Positions 56,701 to 64,000 of a DNA stretch of 64,000 nucleotides are shown in pieces. The first letter of the stretch is position 1. Each line of letters starts with the position of its first letter. The stretch is from Nannocystis pusilla (lineage in GTDB: Bacteria > Myxococcota_A > Polyangia > Nannocystales > Nannocystaceae), in assembly GCF_020073745.1 (NCBI RefSeq), contig NZ_JAIRAU010000032.1:1-64000 (forward strand). The letters run 5' to 3'. Position numbers and translations under genes: made by a program. The notes under the pieces were generated by a model. The model saw only the letters and a program-made list of their open reading frames with translations. It did not search any database and was not told where the DNA came from.

Positions 56701-57583
56701 CGACAACTTCACCATCAAGCCGCTGCCCGGCGGCAGCCCGATGCTCGAGGGCTACGAGGTGCCGGTCCTGGCCGTGAACACCGGGGGCAAGGCGCCGACG
56801 ATCGTGCTCACCAGCTCGAAGGTGCTGCCGATCGGCTACCTCCTGCCCGGGCTGTCGAAGGCCCAGGCGATGCGCGTGCAGCTCGGCGAGGACGAGGCCG
56901 CCCCGGGCCCGGTCCGGCTGCCGGCCTCGCCGCCGGCGCTGGCCGACCGCCGCAGCTACGACCTCGAGCTCGAGCTGGCGCGCGACGGCACCGGCACGCT
57001 GCGCGGCACGATCGAGCTCCAGGGCATGGAGGCGGCGGCCTGGCGCGACGTCCTGCGCACGCTCGACGCCGACCGCATCAACGAGGGCTTCGAGCGCGCC
57101 GAGCTCGGCGCGATCCTGGTCGGCTCGGGCGCCGAGCTGGTCAGCCTCGACATCGAGCACAAGCTCGACCTGCCCAAGCCGCTGCGCCTGGTGTTCACCG
57201 CCAAGATCCGCGGCGCGATCGTGCAGCAGAGCGGCGAGCTGCTCATGCGCGCCAACGCGGTGCCGATGAACATGGGCCTCAACTACGCCTCGCTGCCGCA
57301 GCGCAAGACCGGCTGGGCCATGCCGTACGCGCCCGTCCTCGAGGCCAGCGTGACGATCAAGCTCGACGGCGCCAGCTTCACCGCGCCGCCGACCGACGAG
57401 ACGATCGAGGGGCCGTTCGGGACCTACCGCCGCACGATCAAGCAGGTCGCGCCGAACCAGCTCAAGCTGACCACGCGCTCGACCCTGGTGGTCGGCACCT
57501 ACGAGGCCGCGCGCTACCCCGAGATCGTCGGCTACACCCGCCAGATCAAGGCCGCCGAGGACCAGGTCATCCGCGCCAAGTGA
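53732..57583 (+). CDS. DUF3857/transglutaminase-like lipoprotein, catalytic triad lost
   Basis: A 1283-residue paralogue of the preceding gene with a signal peptide and lipobox APAC (Cys20). Segments shared with the first protein are a WxxxGP-like module (FQVGPVEGSLE), TPR-like repeats and DUF3857 (AIRVYEDGSQRQVVHTIVEL). In the transglutaminase region, AHRGNRLTLLKALLREAGV aligns with GDCKDKASLLKVMLAEAGI of the first protein, so the nucleophile Cys is Arg; His and Asp are also absent. It is probably a non-catalytic partner or binding subunit. The ATG at 53732 gives the signal peptide; another ATG at 53690 would add 14 residues. Palindrome loci lie at 54386 and 54524. Confidence 0.8.
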   Translation: MSLRAALISTLLAAAAAPACKPREATQEPHTEDSARARLRALEARLKSHPDDDGAWREAAHLQWLFLKQAAKARPILDRLAAKGDMVAQASRMIFADARLDAKTTRSMAQALITGAAAAPQADPEARRVQVGLAELAARLMAENHGELPDDDDEFVRFYKKLAKDRLPVEVRQPLVSLRAQIARRHDEPYLQYYDEQGCVRAFQVGPVEGSLEALELRAAAKDMSSGTDKFRADPTAVLTPLACAVRTWNLTPRGGVRRMRTTLTVPGDSLTLGLSSQEPMRVYLDGKPIYRSDRADRWPASDNLLQLKVAPGPHRLEVHTAAAREKTWVLVRATDAQGKAVPARADGPAATTPFTGEPQRVGHHDLLADRGPLAGASYLPLRAYLAAADALAEGDSDAAERYTGNLQAYGPDFPEGQVLVAAFEIADPTRERTASTSRQREAIEEALRLAPDLDRARVRLLELDLEKNEVSEVEAALAALPAKALRHVPGEMVRFAAYLARGNEPLAEAALARAAAIHPRACAVLKAQRTLAQRRSEVAREDALAIELERCGGTTGSRAALAFRRGRNADARALLLKLLERTPDDIDVIEQLAELEISEGNYEAAIAWRKKVLALRPFGARTLVATADLLARAGDPAAARARVKEALTKAPQSTALHTIAAGLGIPDDLQQLRVEGPPLVAAYKAANFAVAAPPGAENAPRPTDYEGASEVLVLDRSAIRVYEDGSQRQVVHTIVELRSKEAIDRYGEITPPEGARVLTLHTIKADGTVFEPESIPEKSGLSLRGLQIGDCVEYELLLDREPLGLLPGYVDLTTFRFQSPDVPFHVSELLVAHPKSVAIKVDRRAGAPATVEGPMPGTDLVLKTWKVERSKRIGVEPQMRHILDEVPSVRVYTDVDPNKWLASLGLRIYTGQRANPELRTLAANLTRNASTPQAKLQALWSWVVEEIEEAGDITVPATASLSAHRGNRLTLLKALLREAGVKSELWLVRDNFTIKPLPGGSPMLEGYEVPVLAVNTGGKAPTIVLTSSKVLPIGYLLPGLSKAQAMRVQLGEDEAAPGPVRLPASPPALADRRSYDLELELARDGTGTLRGTIELQGMEAAAWRDVLRTLDADRINEGFERAELGAILVGSGAELVSLDIEHKLDLPKPLRLVFTAKIRGAIVQQSGELLMRANAVPMNMGLNYASLPQRKTGWAMPYAPVLEASVTIKLDGASFTAPPTDETIEGPFGTYRRTIKQVAPNQLKLTTRSTLVVGTYEAARYPEIVGYTRQIKAAEDQVIRAK
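54386..54427. repeat. 14-nt palindrome array (3 units) inside the second DUF3857 gene
   Basis: Cores GCTG, CATG and CAGA at 54386, 54400 and 54414, exactly 14 nt apart, centred on AGGACATGTCCT. A second locus, the perfect palindrome CTGTCCCCGGGGACAG, is at 54525-54540. Confidence 0.65.
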
Positions 57584-57598
57584 AGCGGCGCGGAGCGA

Positions 57599-57668
57599 CA
57601 TGTCTTGGCGGGCATGTCGCTGGGGATATGCCTGAACGGACATGCCCCGCAGGACATGTCCGTTCGCA
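57599..57668. repeat. Five-unit 14-nt palindrome array in a convergent gap
   Basis: Cores at 57599 (CATG), 57613 (CATG), 57627 (TATG), 57641 (CATG) and 57655 (CATG), each 14 nt apart. GCGACATG at 57596 pairs with CATGTCGC at 57613. The array fills the gap between the second DUF3857 gene and lon. Confidence 0.85.
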
Positions 57669-57679
57669 CCGGCGCCGCG

Positions 57680-60079
<2,400 letters not shown>

Positions 60080-60087
60080 CGGCGGGG

Positions 60088-60093
60088 AGGTTA
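60088..60093 (-). promoter_or_regulatory. -10 box of lon
   Basis: TAACCT on the minus strand, 8 nt before the ATG at 60079. No HrcA/CIRCE-like inverted repeat was seen. Confidence 0.4.
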
Positions 60094-60123
60094 GCCGATC
60101 TGCGCCGCCTCGCCGCGCCGCTC

Positions 60124-60132
60124 TGGTAAAAG
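60124..60132 (+). promoter_or_regulatory. Extended -10 of the membrane protein gene at 60139
   Basis: TGG-TAAAAG ends 6 nt before the GTG start. Confidence 0.45.
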
Positions 60133-60138
60133 AGCCGC

Positions 60139-62148
60139 GTGTCCGCGGGCCCTGCCGCTCCCGAGATCGTGTCGCCTCCTTCCGGGGCCGCGCCGGCCGT
60201 CGCCGACCTCGGCGGCGTGGCCGTCGCCGCGGGCGTCGGGCTGGCGGCGGGGCTGTCGGTGCCGCTCGCGTGGGGGGTCGTGCCGGCGCTGCTGGTCGGC
60301 CTCGGCGCGATCCTGCTTGTCGCCCGTCGCGGCCCGGGAGCCCCCGATCCGGCCGACGTCGCCGCGATGCCGCGGGCGCGCCGGATCGCGCTGGCGGCCC
60401 TGATCCTGGCCCCGGCGATCCCGATCGTCACCGTCGCCGCGCGGGCCGTCGCCGGCGTGGTCGTGGCCTACCCGGCGGCGCTGTGGGCGGCCGCGCCGGG
60501 GCTGGTCGCCGCGCTCGTGTTGGCCCTGACCCGAAGGACATGGCTGCAAGGACTTGTCCTTTTGGCCATGGTCTTCGGGACATTCACGGCCGGGGCCTGG
60601 GGCGCCCGCTTCGAGGCCGCCGGGGCGCACGCCCGCGGCGAGACGTGGGGCGGGCCGATCCTCGGCATCCACCCGTTCCAGACCACCGCGGTGCTGGTCG
60701 ACGGCTACGGCCCGTTCGACCTGCCGATCAACGACTACGTCGAGCCCGACGGCAGCAAGGGCTACGGGCCGGCCGGGCTGGCCGAGGCGCTGACGCGCGA
60801 CCTGCACGCGATCGCCGAGTTGCAGTACGCCGAGCACGGGCCGGCGCGCGCATACAAGGCTTTCGCCGAGGCCACGGCGGTCGCCGAGGAGCTGCCGGAG
60901 GTGCGCGAGCGGCTCGACCGGCCGGAGGAGCAGCCGACCCAGCCGCGCCTGCGCGTCACCTCCGGCGGCGTCGGCCGCGGCTCGCGGGTCGAGTTCGTGT
61001 GCCCCGGCGCGCCCAACGACCCGCGCCCGCGCAAGCCCGACGCGGTGATGGAGCGCATGTGCCCCGACAAGTACAGCTCGGAGGCCAGCGCCGGCCTCGG
61101 GCTGACCGGGCGCTGGACCGGCTACACCGAGGCGCTGGGCCAGCCGCGGCTGTCGCTGGCGCGCGCGCTCGGCTGGCCGCGCGAGCGGGTCCACGGCGAG
61201 CTGCGGGCGTGGGCCTGGATCGCGCTCGGCCTGGTGGCTCTGGCCGCCCTCGGGCCGCGCGGAGGCGCCGCCGCCGGCCTGGCGCGCTGGGGCGGGGCCG
61301 TCGCCGCGATCGCGGCTGTCCTTTCGCTCCTGCTCCTCGGGCCAGGTCTCTCGGTACAGGTCGAGGCGTGGACGCGGCCGGCCGGGTGGGAGGCGCCGCG
61401 GGGGCTGGCGCCGTGGGTCGCGCTCCTGGCTCTCGGGTCAGGTCACGCCGCGATCGCGGCGGGCACCGGCCGCGCGGCGGCCCGGTGGCGAGGCCTGGTC
61501 CCGCGGGCGCTCCCGATCCTCGCCGGCACGCTCGGGCTGGCGTGCAGCCTTGCGGCGGCGACATGGTGGACCCCGGTGCTGGCGCCGCCGGTCGACCTCT
61601 CGCGGCCGTTGCCGCTGGCGGAGGCGATCGCCGGGCTGGGGGAGGCGCTGCACCGCGGCAGCGGGATCCCGATCGACGAGGCCGAGGGGATCGTCGCGGC
61701 CTCGGCGGTCGCGCTGCTCCTCGGCCTGCTGGCGGCCTTGCTCGGCCCCGTGGTGCGCTTCGCGGGATCTGCGCTCGGACCGCGGAGGCCGGTGTTGGCG
61801 GGTCACCTGGCGTTGCTGGCGGTGATCGTCCCGGCGGCGTCGCTCGTGCTGTCGCGCATGTCCGCGGGCGGTGCGGCTCTCCTCGCGCCGGCCGCGGCGC
61901 TGGCGTGGATGGCCGGCACCGGCCTGGCGCTGGTCGCTCCGGGCGGGCGGCGCCGGCCCGCGGTCGCCGAGCACCTGCTGGCGGCCGTGATCGTGGTCGT
62001 GGCGGGGTGCCAGGCCCTCGCGGCGCACGACAACCGGACCATGCGGATCGCCCTCGGGATCGGGGTCCTGATCACCCTCGCAGGTCTCATGTTGCTCCGG
62101 CGGGTCCGTTCCGCGTCGGATTCTGCTACCCCTGGGCCTCGGCCATGA
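60139..62148 (+). CDS. Large polytopic membrane protein of unknown function
   Basis: A 669-residue protein with a GTG start and about ten or eleven membrane segments: roughly five in the first 160 residues, a soluble region (about 165-345; GGPILGIHPFQTTAVLVDGY, then a Cys-containing stretch), and five or six at the C-terminal end. I recognise no family; the central domain might be periplasmic. Two palindrome arrays, at 60525 (five units) and 61315 (four units), and a pair at 61425 lie inside membrane-segment codons. Confidence 0.7.
   Translation: MSAGPAAPEIVSPPSGAAPAVADLGGVAVAAGVGLAAGLSVPLAWGVVPALLVGLGAILLVARRGPGAPDPADVAAMPRARRIALAALILAPAIPIVTVAARAVAGVVVAYPAALWAAAPGLVAALVLALTRRTWLQGLVLLAMVFGTFTAGAWGARFEAAGAHARGETWGGPILGIHPFQTTAVLVDGYGPFDLPINDYVEPDGSKGYGPAGLAEALTRDLHAIAELQYAEHGPARAYKAFAEATAVAEELPEVRERLDRPEEQPTQPRLRVTSGGVGRGSRVEFVCPGAPNDPRPRKPDAVMERMCPDKYSSEASAGLGLTGRWTGYTEALGQPRLSLARALGWPRERVHGELRAWAWIALGLVALAALGPRGGAAAGLARWGGAVAAIAAVLSLLLLGPGLSVQVEAWTRPAGWEAPRGLAPWVALLALGSGHAAIAAGTGRAAARWRGLVPRALPILAGTLGLACSLAAATWWTPVLAPPVDLSRPLPLAEAIAGLGEALHRGSGIPIDEAEGIVAASAVALLLGLLAALLGPVVRFAGSALGPRRPVLAGHLALLAVIVPAASLVLSRMSAGGAALLAPAAALAWMAGTGLALVAPGGRRRPAVAEHLLAAVIVVVAGCQALAAHDNRTMRIALGIGVLITLAGLMLLRRVRSASDSATPGPRP
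60525..60594. repeat. 14-nt palindrome array (5 units) inside a membrane-protein gene
   Basis: Cores CCTG 60525, CATG 60539, CTTG 60553, CATG 60567 and CATT 60581, exactly 14 nt apart, with 5-7 bp inverted arms such as AAGGAC/GTCCTT. The array codes for most of one membrane helix. Confidence 0.75.
61315..61370. repeat. 14-nt palindrome array (4 units) inside the same membrane-protein gene
   Basis: Cores GCTG 61315, CCTG 61329, CAGG 61343 and CAGG 61357, 14 nt apart, followed by a pair at 61425/61439. Confidence 0.6.
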
Positions 62149-62157
62149 TCCAGGGGC

Positions 62158-62186
62158 TTTCCAGCCCAAAATCAGACCGCTATCAT
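62158..62186 (+). promoter_or_regulatory. Promoter of the exported protein gene at 62209
   Basis: TTTCCA (62158-62163), 17-nt spacer, TATCAT (62181-62186). The leader to the ATG at 62209 is about 15-22 nt and has no purine-rich ribosome site. Confidence 0.5.
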
Positions 62187-62208
62187 CCCCGCGCTCCCAG
62201 ACCCGCAC

Positions 62209-63474
62209 ATGACCGCCGCCATCACGTCGTCTCGCCCGTCGCCGCTGCTCCGCGCCTTCACCGGCGTCCTCTGTGCGGCGCTCGCCTTCTCGCCGTTGCC
62301 CGCGGCTGCCTCCTCGCCCGCCTCCTTCGGCATGTTCGCCGCGGCGCCGGCCGCCCCGGCGAGCGCCGGCAACACCGTCGGGCTGTTCCGCCTGTCGGGC
62401 GACCCGGCGACGGCGGAGAACCTCCGCTCGCAGATCCTCACCGACATGAGCGCCGCCGGCTTCAACGTGAAGGGTGTCGCGCTCGACATCGACGCCGCGG
62501 CCGGCAAGGTCAAGTGCAAGGGCGGAGCCGACGCGTGCGTCGGCAAGGTCATCGAGTGGCTCAACAAGGGCGCCGCCAAGTCGGGCGCCACGTACGACTA
62601 CCTGGTCTACGGGACCGTCGGGAACGGGACCCCGGCCTCGATCGTCATCTATGACGTCGCCAAGAAGGCCAAGGTCAAGGAGTTCACGCCGTCGCTCAAC
62701 CCCGACGACCTGATCCTCCCGCTGGCGCTGCCGCGGGCGATGGTCGCCACGCTGAACGACTACCGCACGCCGCCGGCCCCGGCCACGCCCGAGGAGCAGA
62801 AGATCCTCGCCGAGCTCGACGAGCCGGCCAAGACGCCCGAGGAGCTGGCGGCCGAGAAGGCGGCCATCGACGACGCCGTCGGCAAGGTCGCGGCGGGGCA
62901 GGGCGAGCTCATCGACACCAGCAACATCAAGGTCGACCTCAAGAAGGACTTCAAGGAGTTCTGCCGCAACGGCCCGCCGAAGCCGCGCGTCAACAAGGAC
63001 GACCCCAAGGACCTGCGCCCGGCGTGCAAGCGCGGGCCCGTGTTCGGCTACTGGCAGACCCGCGCGTGGGTGGCCCTCGGCCTCACCGCCGGCGCGCTGC
63101 TCACCACCGGCATCTTCTACTCGCTCGGCCTCGCGGCCCGCGGCCCCTACAAGTCGGCGCTGAACGACCTCAACAACTCCGGCCTCGACAAGACCAAGCC
63201 GCTGGAGTCCGACGCCTACACGGCGATGGCCGCCGACGTGGCCGACAAGGGCAACACCATGCGCAACCGCCTGATCGGCGGCGACGTCGCCCTGCTCACC
63301 ACCGTCCTCCTGGCCGGCGTGCTCGCCGTCATCATCTACCAGGACCGCACCGACGCGAAGGACTTCATCAAGACCGAGAAGAGCCTCAAGTCGGTGTCGC
63401 GGATCCAGAACGTGCGCGGCGGCCCGATCCTCAGCCGCGGCATGCAGGGCTTCGGCGTCGGCTTCAACTTCTGA
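62209..63474 (+). CDS. Exported protein with two C-terminal membrane segments, unknown function
   Basis: A 421-residue protein with a signal peptide (1-36, ending PAAA), a soluble domain starting GNTVGLFRLSGDPATAENL with AGKVKCKGGADACVGKVIEW, a charged Pro/Glu/Lys middle, and two membrane segments at about 287-308 and 359-379. The N-terminal domain resembles the small alpha/beta modules that precede membrane anchors in other myxobacterial proteins, but I recognise no named family. It ends in GFGVGFNF, a terminal Phe as in outer-membrane proteins (weak). A strong hairpin follows. Confidence 0.68.
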   Translation: MTAAITSSRPSPLLRAFTGVLCAALAFSPLPAAASSPASFGMFAAAPAAPASAGNTVGLFRLSGDPATAENLRSQILTDMSAAGFNVKGVALDIDAAAGKVKCKGGADACVGKVIEWLNKGAAKSGATYDYLVYGTVGNGTPASIVIYDVAKKAKVKEFTPSLNPDDLILPLALPRAMVATLNDYRTPPAPATPEEQKILAELDEPAKTPEELAAEKAAIDDAVGKVAAGQGELIDTSNIKVDLKKDFKEFCRNGPPKPRVNKDDPKDLRPACKRGPVFGYWQTRAWVALGLTAGALLTTGIFYSLGLAARGPYKSALNDLNNSGLDKTKPLESDAYTAMAADVADKGNTMRNRLIGGDVALLTTVLLAGVLAVIIYQDRTDAKDFIKTEKSLKSVSRIQNVRGGPILSRGMQGFGVGFNF

Positions 63475-63496
63475 GCCGCCCCCGCGCGACCGGCCA

Positions 63497-63529
63497 CGAG
63501 GGCCCGCTGCCGTCCGGCGCGGGCCCTCG
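63497..63529 (+). terminator. Hairpin terminator behind the 62209 gene
   Basis: A perfect 10-bp stem (CGAGGGCCCG/CGGGCCCTCG) with a 13-nt loop starts 23 nt past the stop, followed by GTGCGTTTCGT with a short T cluster. It is not a member of the palindrome family. Confidence 0.5.
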
Positions 63530-63555
63530 GTGCGTTTCGTGGGTGTACGAAAGCA

Positions 63556-63597
63556 CATGTCGAAAGAGGCATGTCCTTCCGAGCAGGTGTTTCGGCG
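63556..63597. repeat. 14-nt palindrome array (3 units) downstream of the terminator
   Basis: Cores CATG 63556, CATG 63570 and CAGG 63584, exactly 14 nt apart, between the hairpin and the last gene. Confidence 0.7.
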
Positions 63598-63666
63598 GCG
63601 CGCGGGAAGGCGCTCGGCTCGCTCCATGCCGTCGGATCATCCGCGCCCGTTGCCTGCGCCGCGGGG

Positions 63667-64000
63667 ATGTGCTGCCGTGCACGGCACACCGTGCCGACCG
63701 GCCTCCTCGTCCTCCTCGTCGTGCTGGCCGTCGTCGTGCCGGCGTTCTGGCTCGGGCTCCGCGCGGCGCTCCGCCACCAACGGGCGTACAACGCGAGTCT
63801 CCCGAAGGTTCCGCCCGCGCCGGCTCGGCCCGACCCGGACCGGGAGCTGGTGAGCGCGGCGCGGCGTCTCGCCGACGCCTACGTCTTCGATCCCGCGCTC
63901 GCCGTCGACGTCACGGAGGAGATGCTCCGCGAGCGGCCGACCGAGTGGCATGGCAAGACGATCCGCGTGACCGCCGTGTGGTCGCACATGTTGGAGAGCT
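63667..64000 (+). CDS. Membrane-anchored protein of unknown function (3' end beyond window)
   Basis: An open reading frame running off the right edge, with 111 residues visible. It has an N-terminal hydrophobic segment (TGLLVLLVVLAVVVPAFWLGL) and a soluble part starting RAALRHQRAYNASLPKVPPA. The last visible residues (HGKTIRVTAVWSHMLES) resemble a domain onset but are too short to assign. Start candidates are the ATG at 63667 (GGGG upstream) and a GTG at 63691. Confidence 0.55.
   Translation, partial: MCCRARHTVPTGLLVLLVVLAVVVPAFWLGLRAALRHQRAYNASLPKVPPAPARPDPDRELVSAARRLADAYVFDPALAVDVTEEMLRERPTEWHGKTIRVTAVWSHMLES

Overview
The window is very GC-rich chromosomal DNA from what looks like a predatory or social myxobacterium, probably near Nannocystis/Plesiocystis (Myxococcota). 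This is inferred from three Ser/Thr protein kinases with PEGA-like, TPR or ATPase tails, many lipoproteins with Thr/Ser-rich linkers followed by Cys-rich or propeller domains, and long DUF3857/transglutaminase proteins. There are no rRNA or tRNA genes, insertion sequences, phage genes or CRISPR arrays. I read 44 protein genes; two run off the window edges.

Layout. 1-5.1 kb (minus): a partial DsbD/CcdA-type redox membrane protein, a Cys-rich lipoprotein with an aspartyl-protease-like motif, an MlaC-like lipid-binding protein and a TolC-type outer-membrane protein. 5.2-9.2 kb: ygfZ, an SPFH/ribbon-helix-helix operon and a hybrid histidine kinase. 9.4-15 kb: trpBA, a zinc-ribbon protein with rlmJ, and a class C beta-lactamase-like lipoprotein. 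15-19.8 kb: YihY/BrkB, an HTTM membrane protein, an operon of secretin-domain lipoprotein, ECF sigma factor and probable anti-sigma factor, and a NUDIX hydrolase. 20-29.5 kb: a CNNM/CorC protein, an arylamine N-acetyltransferase, aldehyde dehydrogenase, an NSS amino-acid transporter with its 34-residue MetS-type subunit, and hutH. 29.7-44.7 kb: three Ser/Thr kinases, an FAD oxidoreductase fused to an acetoacetate-decarboxylase-like domain, and tandem propeller lipoproteins. 44.9-64 kb: frmA, DprA, acs, two DUF3857/transglutaminase-like proteins (one with no visible catalytic triad), lon and three exported or membrane proteins of unknown function.

The most unusual feature is a dispersed DNA motif. 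A 10-bp palindrome (ideal form GGACATGTCC) is repeated with a 4-nt spacer, so successive centres lie exactly 14 nt apart. I found about 48 loci by eye. Arrays of two to six units occupy every one of the eight convergent intergenic gaps. Two- to five-unit copies also lie inside conserved genes (acs, lon, frmA, hutH, trpB and others) in all three reading frames. This points to selection on DNA or RNA sequence rather than protein, and I do not recognise the family.

A second pattern is transcriptional. About 17 genes have a TAnnnT -10 box, often extended by TGn, ending only 6-11 nt before the start codon and with no Shine-Dalgarno sequence, which implies leaderless mRNAs. Genes inside operons instead carry GGAG-type ribosome sites.
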